Positions 53,982 through 62,897 of a stretch of 64,000 bases of DNA are shown here, piece after piece. The notes beneath the pieces were generated by a model. It ran no database searches. It saw nothing but the letters and a program-made list of their open reading frames with translations, and was not told where the DNA came from. The stretch covers positions 434,001-498,000 of the forward strand of contig NZ_JAENIK010000012.1 of the NCBI RefSeq assembly GCF_016595465.1, given 5' to 3'. The stretch comes from Luteolibacter yonseiensis. GTDB lineage: Bacteria; Verrucomicrobiota; Verrucomicrobiia; Verrucomicrobiales; Akkermansiaceae. The translations under genes were made by a program, and so were the position numbers. Each line of letters opens with the position of its first letter. Position 1 is the first letter of the stretch.

Positions 53982-56900
53982 TTATTTGATCTCGTCGTCC
54001 TCGTCGATGGTGTGGGTGAGGATGAACTGGAGGTCGTCCAGGCCGAGGTTCGAAGCGAAGCCCTCGTCGCCGAGTACGTTCGTGACGAGCTGGGTCTTCT
54101 GGTGCTGGAGGATCCGGATCTTTTCCTCGACCGTGTCCCGGGTGAGCAGACGGTAGGCGATGACCTTGTTCTTCTGGCCGATGCGGTGCGTCCGGTCGAT
54201 CGCCTGGTTCTCGACGGCGGGGTTCCACCATGGATCGTAGAGGATGACGTAGGAGGCGGAGGTGAGGTTGAGGCCGGCGCCACCAGCCTTGAGGGAAAGC
54301 ATGAAGACGGATGGCTCCTTGGTGGTCTGGAATTTCTCGATCTCGCCTTTCCGGTCCTTCGTCTGGCCGGTGAGGTAGTTGTAGGGGCGGTTTTCGAGTT
54401 CGAGGCGCGCCTTGATAAGGTCGAGCATCGAGACGAACTGGGAGAAGACGAGCACCTTGTGGCCTTCCTCGTGAAGCTGGTCGAGCAGGTAGAAGAGGGA
54501 CTCCATTTTGGCGGATTCCTCCTTGAGATATTTCGGGTCGATGAGGCCGGGGTGACAGCAGATCTGGCGCAGCCGCATGAGGCCTTGCAGGATGGCGAAG
54601 CTGTTCTTCTTGACCGCCTCGTCGGAGTCGAGACCGAGGAGGGCCTTCTGGATCCGCTTGAGCTCGTTCTTGTAGAGCTCGAGCTGGATGCCTTCCATTT
54701 TCGCGTAGACTTCCTCTTCCGTCCGTGGCGGAAGGTCCTGGGCGACCTGAAGCTTCGTGCGGCGGAGGAGGAAGGGACGGAGGCGGGAGGCGAGGCGGGT
54801 TTGAGAAAGGGGATCCTTCCGCTTGTCGAAGCGCTTCTTGAAGTAGGCGCGGCTGCCGAGCACGCCGGGCATCGCGAACGCCATCAGCGACCACATGTCG
54901 AGCAGGCGGTTTTCGATCGGTGTTCCGGTGAGGACGAGGCGGTTCTGGGAGTCCAGCTCGCGGGCGCACTTGGCGGCCTTGGAGTCCGGGTTCTTGATCT
55001 GCTGTCCTTCGTCAAGGATGGTGGTGAGCCACTTGATGCCATTGAGTTCTTCTCCGCAAACGCGCAACTGGGCGTAGTTGAGGACGAGGATGTCGATGTG
55101 ATTCTGGATGTGGTCGACATCGATGTCGTCGCGGTTCTTGAGGATCTTGACGGTGAGCTGCGGTGTGAATTTGCCCGCTTCGCTATACCAAACGTCGAGA
55201 ACGGACTTGGGACAGACCACAAGGGCGGGCTTCTTCATGCCGCCGGTCTTCGCGTGCTCCTCGAAGAGCCAGAGAAGGTAGGTCAGCGACTGGATGGTTT
55301 TTCCAAGGCCCATGTCGTCCGCGAGGATGCCGCCGAAGTTGTTGACGGAAAGGTAGGCGAGGAACTTGAAACCGTCGATCTGATAGGGCCGCAGTGTGGC
55401 GTTGAGGCCGTCCGGGACGTTGGGGTTGACCTCGAGCTGGATGTCTCCGGCGCGGTTCTTGATGCGTTCCCATGCCTTGGGATCGAAGACTTCCGCGGCT
55501 TTCGGATCGGCAAGCTGGAGGGCGTGCATGCGGTGGGTCTCGCCGGAGAGATCGAACGGATCGAGTCCGAGACGGGTGACAGCCTCGCGTTGGTCGGCGT
55601 CGAGCTTGATTTCCAAGCGCATCCACGAGCCGTCGTCCATGCGGACATAGCCACCGCGGGCGGCGACAAGCTGGCGGATCTGTGCCTTGGAGAGATTGAC
55701 GCCCTGCACGTCGATGACGATGCGGAGGTCGAACCAGTCGATGTCCTGGCCCACGACCTCGAAGCGGACGGCGGCGGTGACCGGGTCCGCCAGGATGGAG
55801 CGCAGGCGGAGATCGATGTCGAGCTCGATGCTTTCCGGCATGGCCTTGATCCACTCCGCGAATTTTTCGGGGAACTGTTTGGTGATGCGGGATTTGAAGG
55901 AAAGCAGCTTCTCATCGTAGCTGAGGCCCATCTCTTCAAGAATGGTGGGGACGGGATACAGGTCCTCACGGGCGAAGCGGAGAAGCTGCTTGCCCTTGAC
56001 CGGTTGTTGCTCGGAGAGTTCCCAGCCTTCCTTGGTGAGGCGCTCGGTGCGGCGGCCCTTGGTCTCGATAGCTTGGACGTCGATGACCAAGTGCTCGGTC
56101 TCGGCGGCGGTGAGGCCGGCGACGAGGCTCATCGAGAACTTGGGCTTCAATTCCAGATCGACCACGCGCTTCTTGAGCGACTCAGGCAGGGAGGCACCGA
56201 TTTTCCGAAGGAATTCCACACCCTCGAGCGAGTCGATGACCCGCGTCGGGATGAGGTAACGTGGCATGACGTCGGTTTCCTCCAACCAGCGAGGCGGGCC
56301 GGGGAACACGGTTTCGTCGGACTGATAGAGTTCCTTGCGGCCGGGAAGCAGGCGGACGGAGTGGGAGACATTTTCCCCCGCGGCGGTGACGAGCTGGAGG
56401 GCGAAGCTCTTCGCATCGTATGGATCATCCTCGCAAACCCACGAGAGACGGTCTTCGACGACCTTGAACTCCCGTTCGTCGAGGTTGACGATGTAGCCCT
56501 TGAGCGCGGGCTGGCGGAACACCCGGTTCATGAACCGGCAGGATTCCTCCTGATCGAAGTCGAGGGTGGTCTCGCCGTATTTGCGGAAGAACGCGAGGTA
56601 GTGTTCCCACAGCGTCTGGCTGGAGGCGTCCATCAGAAGCGCGGCTTCGTGATGGAGGTTCACGTAGTTCTCGATGTCATTTTTCTCGCGCAGCTGGACC
56701 CAGACGCCGGATTTCTCTTCCTTTATTTCCAAACGGGCCTCGTTGATGGTGGCGACGAGCCGGAAGGCGACATTGAGCGGCGCGTCCTGGGGAGGACGTT
56801 CGTTGACCTGCTCGATGCGCTCGTACCACGAAGCCACCTCGCGCTCCTGCTCCCAGTCCGCCATTTTCTTCTGCACGTGACCGAGGTCGGTGATCACGCT

Positions 56901-57479
56901 CATGAACTCGGGGTAGGGGAGCTTCTTCTTGTAGAAAGCGTATGCGATGTAGTTCCAGAATTCGAGGATGTCACCCGGCGGCATGGGCCACAGTTCAAGC
57001 GGCTCGTAGGTGGTGATTTCCCAGCGCGGAGTGATGCGGACCATGTCGTGGTCGTGGAGCTCGCCCTCGATGACGTAGCGGCGGTAGCGCTTCTCGATCT
57101 TCGTGACGAAATCCGCTTCCTTGTCGTCAAGCTCGCGGCCGAGTTTCTCCTCGATGATGTCGAGCACCGGAGTGTCGTCGAACTCGTTCGGCGACTCGGG
57201 AAGATCCTCGCCACGGTGCATGCGCTCCATCATGGTGGCATACTGGCAGGCCCCGGCGATCAGCTCGTCTTCGGCGGTACAGGAACCAAACCATCGGTTG
57301 CCCTGCAGGCGGAGGCTGGTGCGGAAGATGCCGGTCTCGTCCTCGACACGGCCTTGGATGAAGAGATGATTTCCGAAGATCTGAGTGACCGCTCCATCCT
57401 TTTGAAGCATCTCACCCCGTTTTCTGGCCTCTTCTGGAAAACTATTGAGAAAATTGAGGGTCGCTCGGTCTGGATTCAT
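53982..57479 (-). CDS. large SNF2-family helicase
   Basis: A 1165-residue SF2 DNA translocase. Residues 1-690 are an alpha/beta region with an early SWIM-like, but Cys-poor, segment (about 35-85). The helicase begins with GGILADDMGLGKT (GKT at 726-728), then TILDEGQQIKN as Walker B, LTGTPIENRLLDMW, and a second domain with VLVFSQFVSM, SLKAGGAGLNL and DRTHRIGQ. SNF2 proteins of this class are common in Verrucomicrobia; the role is likely chromatin-like remodelling or transcription recycling, unproven. ATG 57479 is the likely start; the frame stays open to 57539. Confidence 0.93.
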   Translation of the reverse strand: MNPDRATLNFLNSFPEEARKRGEMLQKDGAVTQIFGNHLFIQGRVEDETGIFRTSLRLQGNRWFGSCTAEDELIAGACQYATMMERMHRGEDLPESPNEFDDTPVLDIIEEKLGRELDDKEADFVTKIEKRYRRYVIEGELHDHDMVRITPRWEITTYEPLELWPMPPGDILEFWNYIAYAFYKKKLPYPEFMSVITDLGHVQKKMADWEQEREVASWYERIEQVNERPPQDAPLNVAFRLVATINEARLEIKEEKSGVWVQLREKNDIENYVNLHHEAALLMDASSQTLWEHYLAFFRKYGETTLDFDQEESCRFMNRVFRQPALKGYIVNLDEREFKVVEDRLSWVCEDDPYDAKSFALQLVTAAGENVSHSVRLLPGRKELYQSDETVFPGPPRWLEETDVMPRYLIPTRVIDSLEGVEFLRKIGASLPESLKKRVVDLELKPKFSMSLVAGLTAAETEHLVIDVQAIETKGRRTERLTKEGWELSEQQPVKGKQLLRFAREDLYPVPTILEEMGLSYDEKLLSFKSRITKQFPEKFAEWIKAMPESIELDIDLRLRSILADPVTAAVRFEVVGQDIDWFDLRIVIDVQGVNLSKAQIRQLVAARGGYVRMDDGSWMRLEIKLDADQREAVTRLGLDPFDLSGETHRMHALQLADPKAAEVFDPKAWERIKNRAGDIQLEVNPNVPDGLNATLRPYQIDGFKFLAYLSVNNFGGILADDMGLGKTIQSLTYLLWLFEEHAKTGGMKKPALVVCPKSVLDVWYSEAGKFTPQLTVKILKNRDDIDVDHIQNHIDILVLNYAQLRVCGEELNGIKWLTTILDEGQQIKNPDSKAAKCARELDSQNRLVLTGTPIENRLLDMWSLMAFAMPGVLGSRAYFKKRFDKRKDPLSQTRLASRLRPFLLRRTKLQVAQDLPPRTEEEVYAKMEGIQLELYKNELKRIQKALLGLDSDEAVKKNSFAILQGLMRLRQICCHPGLIDPKYLKEESAKMESLFYLLDQLHEEGHKVLVFSQFVSMLDLIKARLELENRPYNYLTGQTKDRKGEIEKFQTTKEPSVFMLSLKAGGAGLNLTSASYVILYDPWWNPAVENQAIDRTHRIGQKNKVIAYRLLTRDTVEEKIRILQHQKTQLVTNVLGDEGFASNLGLDDLQFILTHTIDEDDEIK

Positions 57480-57665
57480 CGCGTCTGGAATGGGAAGAAT
57501 TACCCGGCAATTTCCGCACGCAGCAACTTGCCGCGCCACGCAGCGCCGGGAAGCGAGCTTAAATCACGTCCTTCCGGGGACGCAATAAAAACCTTAGGTC
57601 CCGGCTTTTTTGCGTCATTGGTTGGAAGGGTGATGTAAGGAAAATTCCCTACATGGATCGCGGGG

Positions 57666-58196
57666 TTAATTTTTCCCCGCCACCATCGCCCGGAATGTGA
57701 TGCCGAGACCCCCGATCACGAAGAGCGCGGGGAACCAGATCGAATACCCGGGCGCGAGTGAATCGGTCTTCAAAACAGCGGAATCCGGAGCCGCCGGATT
57801 CACATGGCAGAGGGCGGACTTGCCTGCTGGCAGTTCGGAGACGCGTTGTTCGATCAACGCGCGGTTCGATGACCAGGGACTGCCGCGAAGCGTCAGGTGG
57901 TCGCCCGTGTGAGGGGTCCCTTTCCATTCATAGCCAAAGCTGAGGGCGTGACGGAATTCCGGAGGCGAATTCTCGTCATGCTTCCTCTCCTCGACTTCCG
58001 AGGAAAGGATCACGCACGCGACCTCCGGCCATGACCGCATCTCGCGCGCCCGGAGGAAACTGCGGCCCATCAACCAGACGAAGAGTCCGCCGACCAACGC
58101 AAGGCTGAGTCCTATGATGGCGAGATACCACCGACCGGCGGCATTGCTGCCAGAAGTTCTTTTCGTGGGGTGGAGATTCTCTGCATCCGGTGGCAT
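57666..58196 (-). CDS. DUF3592 membrane protein
   Basis: A 176-residue protein with two membrane segments (YLAIIGLSLALVGGLFVWLMG near residue 25, and FPALFVIGGLGITFRAMV at the end). Between them is a beta-rich domain with WPEVACVILSSEVEE and CHVNPAAPDSAVLK, typical of DUF3592. Function unknown. ATG 58196 precedes the membrane segment sensibly. Confidence 0.8.
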   Translation of the reverse strand: MPPDAENLHPTKRTSGSNAAGRWYLAIIGLSLALVGGLFVWLMGRSFLRAREMRSWPEVACVILSSEVEERKHDENSPPEFRHALSFGYEWKGTPHTGDHLTLRGSPWSSNRALIEQRVSELPAGKSALCHVNPAAPDSAVLKTDSLAPGYSIWFPALFVIGGLGITFRAMVAGKN

Positions 58197-58515
58197 GCGG
58201 GGATGGTTGGCACCCTGCGAACGACGGCACCACACGAAATATTGCGATTTTGAAAAATTTGCTTCAAATTAGCACGAGATAAGCTACACATGGGGTAGTG
58301 AAAGTTACCCAAATGGGTAATCGACATTGTAGCTACATTGTGAAAACGTCGTCTGATCCCGCTGAGAGGCGGGATGATCACGCTCACATTTCGATGCTGA
58401 GATACTGATAAGTAAAAAACCAATTCTCTGATGAATGCTCCCAACCGGCCGAAAATACCCCGTTTCGTAGGCTGAGAAGGACATTGGTCAGTGTGATTTA
58501 TCGTTACCCAATGCG
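58197..58515. other. leader region with palindromes upstream of Verru_Chthon gene
   Basis: About 320 bases, lower in GC than the genes. TTACCCA AA TGGGTAA (58305-58320) is a palindrome and GCTAC blocks recur around it. ATCCCGC/GCGGGAT (58356-58375) is a 7-base stem-loop. No clear -35/-10 pair could be fixed. No gene is visible. It probably holds the regulatory site of the large Verru_Chthon gene. Confidence 0.5.
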
Positions 58516-61500
58516 ATGAAACAAAACCCAAAAAAGAACCAACCAAGAGGCTTTGCCCTCGTCGTCACCTTATCGATGATGATCCTTCTGACCGTCATCG
58601 CGGTGGGATTGCTCACACTTTCTTCGGTCTCGATACGAACCGCGGCCAGAAACGATTCCATGTCGCTCGCCCGGGCGAATGCGAAACTGGCCCTCATGAT
58701 CGCGATCGGTGACCTGCAGAAGACCGCAGGCCCCGACAAGGCGATCACCGCTCCAGCCAATCTTGTGGACGCAAACGCGGCTCCTGGCGTGACCGGGGTT
58801 TGGAAGTCATGGAAAGCCGGTCACACCAGCCCCAACTATGACGCGAAATCCGCCTCCAATTTCCAAGGATACCTGATCTCCGGATCGGATGTCACGGGAG
58901 TCGATCTCGAATCGCAACCCAATCCCGGGGAAGTGCCTGACACCAAGACGGCGTCCAAGGACACACGGAAGCTCGTCGGCAGCAGCAGCGTCGGGACCAA
59001 CAACTCCTCTGCGGAAATCAACGCACCGGTCCTGACGGTCTCGGGCAAGTCGAAGGCTACCACCGGCGGACTCGCCTGGGTCACCATGGATGAGGGAGTG
59101 AAAGGGCGGATCGATCTCATGCCCGCAACGGATCCGGCTTCGACGGGCGACTCGATCGCGCAGATCGGCGCTCCAGCCCGGAACGGTTTCGAAGGGATTG
59201 CAAAACTGGATTTCCTGAACAAGAAAAACGAGGATCTCAAGGAACTTAACACGATCCTGCCGAAATTGGTCAGCCTGAAACAAGCGGGTTTTCCAGCCAA
59301 CGACAAGGAAGCCACCGCCAGATATTTCAACGATTTCACCGTCGCGTCGAACTCCCTTCAGGTGGATGTCGCGAACGGCGGGCTCAAGACCGATCTGAGC
59401 GTGCTTTTCGACAATCCTTCTGCGACCGCCACGACGCTGCCCGATGCCTATGCGAACCGTTACCTGTATTCGGATGACGCGGTCCCATTTCAAGGGGCGA
59501 GCATGAATGCCGACATCCGGTGGGATTTCTATGCGAACTACGCCCGGCTCTACCGCCGTGTGACGGCGAACGACCTCAAGGCCGGGATGAAGGCCGCGCT
59601 TCCCGCGGGATATGGCACCCTCAAGAAGACCGTCGATTCCAAGCTCAAGGGTCCGCGATATGAGGCAACCGCAGCAAACCTCAAGCAGCCGATCCTGTTG
59701 CCTACAGTGCTCCGGGTGGACACCATCTTCAGCATTGTTGCGCACGACAGTCACGGCAACCGCACCCCTGCGGGTTCGCCATATAACAAGATGTTGTTCC
59801 TGACCTACCTGCCGGTGGTCACGCTGCACAATCCTTACAACGTCCCATTGCGGGTCAACAGTCTCCAAGTGGAGTTCTCCGACATTCCCGTTGGTTTCGA
59901 GTTCCTCGTCAATGGCCTGCCAACCACCAACGCGGGGTTGGACACGATCAACAACTTCTACGTCGACGCAGGCGACCGTGGAGCTTCGAAAGTTTTCAAC
60001 ATGCAACTCTCCAACAGTCTGAGCGGCCCCGTCGACGTGCCGATAGGAGCGGGCGAAACGAGGATTTTCGGAACTCCGTTTCCCGCCACAGCCACTTGGG
60101 CGAGTGAAGTCGGGTCGAATGGCAGCGGGTCGTCATTGATGTTCGACTGGCAAAGCAATCAGACGGGACAAACCGCGGTGGCCAACACGATGCCCGGCTT
60201 GTGTTCTCCAGGGAACATTGGAATCGGTTTTCATGTGGACTGGCTCGCCCGGGACGGAGTCCGTTCCCAATGGGTTACGGACCGGAGAAACGACGGAGTG
60301 GTGATGCTCAAGGATGATGATGTCATCAAGGTCAACTATGGTCCGAAGATCCCCAGCACCGCGGCGGCCAGCAACTCGTTTGGCGTCACCGTGAGACTGG
60401 GCAGCCAGGAGGCTGCGAAAACCCAGGTTTTCTATCGGGACGAGGCGAGATTGAAGGCCATCATGTCGGAAGGTGTCTCCGACCGCTTCCCGGAGGTCCG
60501 GACTTTCCCTGCCTCGTGTCCGCGTCCGTCGGAAAGCCCGATCACCACCAGGAATATTTATGAGCCGAACACGACCCAGGTCAAAGCTTACTCAAAAGCC
60601 CGTCCCTTCGCCGTATTCAGCGTGAGTGCCAAGACGACGATGGAATCGTTCACCATGAGCAGGCCGATGACGGATACCGGGATGTCGTTCCAAATGGCCA
60701 CCTGTGATTTTGTCTCGAATGCGAGCGGCGGTGCGAGCCCGTTGGAATTCGCGCTCGTTCCTGTTAAGCAGAATGGTTTCGCAATCGAGTCCGGGGGACT
60801 GGCTGGTGCGAACAATACGTCGCTGCAGGCATTCTTCTTCGGAGGACACGGCGCTAACAAGGGTTCGAACAATGCGACGTTCTACGAAATTCCGATTGCT
60901 CCGCTCCAGTCCATCGCGCAGCTGCGCAATGCCAACGGCGGCAGCATTTCCTCAGCCCCATATGTGACCTACACCGTTGGTGAATCCCGCGCGCATCCGG
61001 CCATCCCGTCGGATGTGGCGTTCTCGAAACCGGATACGACCCGGGTGATGTTGGACCGGTCGTGGCTCGCGAACGACACCTTGTGGGACAAGTATTGGTT
61101 CTCCTCTCTGTCGACATTGCAGGGAGTCGGCTACAATGGGGCTGCCGCACGCACCCAGAAGGATCTCGCCACCGAGTTCTACAACGGCACGAGGCGGCTG
61201 CCGAACGCGCGCAATGTCGCCTATAAGGCAGGAAAATCCGCGGACGAAGCCGCCGCGGCCGCCATCACCACAGGAGGAGCGCAGGCGGCGGCCTACATGA
61301 TGACCCAAGGCGGTTTCAATGTGAACAGCACTTCGGTGCCGGCGTGGATGTCCGTGCTTTCCAGCTTGTGCGGTGCCGACGTCCCCCTCACCACCGGTTC
61401 TCCTGAGAAGGATCCCAAAGGCACTCCGTTTTTGAGAATCCGCCAACCCGTGATGGCCGGCGGTTCCAATGCGACCGCAAAAGACAAGCTATGGAACAGC

Positions 61501-62052
61501 TATCGTACGCTGGAGAGCGGAGAAATCGAAACCCTCGCCAAGGAGATCGTCAAGGAGGTGCGTGACCGCGGTCCCTTCCTTTCGATGTCGGAGTTTGTGA
61601 ACCGTCGCCTCTCGACAGGGCCTCTTTCGACGAGTGGTGCGATCCAGGCCGCGTTGGATCGGGCGAATCTCAACACCGCGATGCTGGGCAATGCGAGAGC
61701 CATCAGCCCGGCGAATGTCTCGGGATACGGTTGGGCGAATCCGGATGCGGTGATCAACAATACGGGAGCCGGCGGCCTCGGAGAGATTTCACAAGGCGAC
61801 GTGCTTTCCACGATCGGTTCATTCGTCACCGTTCGCTCGGATACTTTCACCGTCCGTGCGGCTGGTGATGCGAGAGATGGCAATGGCAACATAACGGCCA
61901 GGGCATGGTGTGAAGCCGTCGTCCAGCGGCTGCCCGAATATGTCGACACCACGGAAACCGCCGAGTCGGTTCCCATCCTGCCTGTGAACATCAACTTCGG
62001 ACGCCGCTTCGCGATCGTTTCATTCCGGTGGTTGAACGAAAGCGAAATTTGA
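58516..62052 (+). CDS. Verru_Chthon cassette protein A
   Basis: A 1178-residue protein. The N-terminus is pilin-like: QPRGFALVVTLSMMILLTVIAVGLL (residues 9-33) is a long hydrophobic helix preceded by basic residues, resembling a type IV-type prepilin or PilX-like leader, followed by SRARANAKLALMIAIGDLQ-type helix. The rest is a long beta-rich domain with many Asn/Gly/Thr. It matches the Verru_Chthon cassette A family of Verrucomicrobia, thought to be an envelope or export system of unknown role. Cassette proteins B, C and D are not visible downstream. Confidence 0.85.
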   Translation: MKQNPKKNQPRGFALVVTLSMMILLTVIAVGLLTLSSVSIRTAARNDSMSLARANAKLALMIAIGDLQKTAGPDKAITAPANLVDANAAPGVTGVWKSWKAGHTSPNYDAKSASNFQGYLISGSDVTGVDLESQPNPGEVPDTKTASKDTRKLVGSSSVGTNNSSAEINAPVLTVSGKSKATTGGLAWVTMDEGVKGRIDLMPATDPASTGDSIAQIGAPARNGFEGIAKLDFLNKKNEDLKELNTILPKLVSLKQAGFPANDKEATARYFNDFTVASNSLQVDVANGGLKTDLSVLFDNPSATATTLPDAYANRYLYSDDAVPFQGASMNADIRWDFYANYARLYRRVTANDLKAGMKAALPAGYGTLKKTVDSKLKGPRYEATAANLKQPILLPTVLRVDTIFSIVAHDSHGNRTPAGSPYNKMLFLTYLPVVTLHNPYNVPLRVNSLQVEFSDIPVGFEFLVNGLPTTNAGLDTINNFYVDAGDRGASKVFNMQLSNSLSGPVDVPIGAGETRIFGTPFPATATWASEVGSNGSGSSLMFDWQSNQTGQTAVANTMPGLCSPGNIGIGFHVDWLARDGVRSQWVTDRRNDGVVMLKDDDVIKVNYGPKIPSTAAASNSFGVTVRLGSQEAAKTQVFYRDEARLKAIMSEGVSDRFPEVRTFPASCPRPSESPITTRNIYEPNTTQVKAYSKARPFAVFSVSAKTTMESFTMSRPMTDTGMSFQMATCDFVSNASGGASPLEFALVPVKQNGFAIESGGLAGANNTSLQAFFFGGHGANKGSNNATFYEIPIAPLQSIAQLRNANGGSISSAPYVTYTVGESRAHPAIPSDVAFSKPDTTRVMLDRSWLANDTLWDKYWFSSLSTLQGVGYNGAAARTQKDLATEFYNGTRRLPNARNVAYKAGKSADEAAAAAITTGGAQAAAYMMTQGGFNVNSTSVPAWMSVLSSLCGADVPLTTGSPEKDPKGTPFLRIRQPVMAGGSNATAKDKLWNSYRTLESGEIETLAKEIVKEVRDRGPFLSMSEFVNRRLSTGPLSTSGAIQAALDRANLNTAMLGNARAISPANVSGYGWANPDAVINNTGAGGLGEISQGDVLSTIGSFVTVRSDTFTVRAAGDARDGNGNITARAWCEAVVQRLPEYVDTTETAESVPILPVNINFGRRFAIVSFRWLNESEI

Positions 62053-62098
62053 CCCTTTTCGGCTTTCCCGCCTCATGTTATCAATTTGCCAGCAGCTT

Positions 62099-62833
62099 AT
62101 GTTTTCATTGAAAATTGTTACGAAAATCTGTGCCATCGCAGCCATTTCAACTTCGATATCGCTAGCTCAGAATGCCCGCAAGGTGGCGTTCAGAACCTTG
62201 TGCCTCGAGCAGATTCCGGGGCTTGAAAAAGTCTCGCTTCCCGGGGTCAATCCGGGAGAACTCCAGGAGGTGAATCTCTACACCGATGTTTCACCGGTGG
62301 TTGAGGGGGTCTTCAAGACCAGCGAAGCTGCTTTCTATTCGGCAGCTCCCGGCGCGGACGGCAAACCTGTCTTGAAGCCGGTCGGCAAGGCAACGCTTGG
62401 AAAATCAGAGCGACAATTGTTCATCTTCGCTCCCGTGAAGGCGGCGGATGGCAAGCCGGCCTATGGCATCACCGTCTTCGACGACGATACCAAGACCTTT
62501 CCAATGGGCCATATCCGTGCCATCAATCTCGCACCGGTGCCGATCAGGTTCCAATTGTCCGGCGAGCTGACTCCGCAAATCGCTCCCACGAAATTCGCGC
62601 AATTTCCGCATTCCAAGAAGGTGAACGACTACAACATGTATCCCGTTCTCGTGCAGTTCCTCAGCGGCAACGGCGAATGGGTGAACGGCCAGTCGGTCAG
62701 CTGGCGGGCTCTCGAGAACCGTCGCGAGATCGTCATCACGTCGGTGGATCTCCGCACCAAGCAGCCTACCGTGAACATGTTCGCGGACTTCCCGCCCTGG
62801 ATGGAGAAACCCGCCTCTGCCTCCGGAAATTGA
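62099..62833 (+). CDS. secreted hypothetical protein after Verru_Chthon gene
   Basis: A 244-residue exported protein. The signal peptide is MFSLKIVTKICAIAAISTSI, ending near LAQ. The mature part is beta-rich with no Cys pair, with VNLYTDVSPVVEGVF, a LFIFAPVK strand and a C-terminal NMFADFPPWMEK. Unrecognised. It lies 46 bases after Verru_Chthon protein A on the same strand, so co-transcription is likely. The upstream ATG at 62075 is an alternative start. Confidence 0.75.
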   Translation: MFSLKIVTKICAIAAISTSISLAQNARKVAFRTLCLEQIPGLEKVSLPGVNPGELQEVNLYTDVSPVVEGVFKTSEAAFYSAAPGADGKPVLKPVGKATLGKSERQLFIFAPVKAADGKPAYGITVFDDDTKTFPMGHIRAINLAPVPIRFQLSGELTPQIAPTKFAQFPHSKKVNDYNMYPVLVQFLSGNGEWVNGQSVSWRALENRREIVITSVDLRTKQPTVNMFADFPPWMEKPASASGN

Positions 62834-62897
62834 TCCCACGGTAACTCTCGGAAATTTTTTCCTGCCGTTTTCCGATTTCCGGGGTTACCTGTGAATC

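Noticed and set aside
53802..57638. A 1278-codon open frame on the plus strand across the SNF2 gene
   Set aside because: It is the antisense of the SNF2 gene. Its translation has no recognisable motif, while the minus strand shows all helicase motifs.
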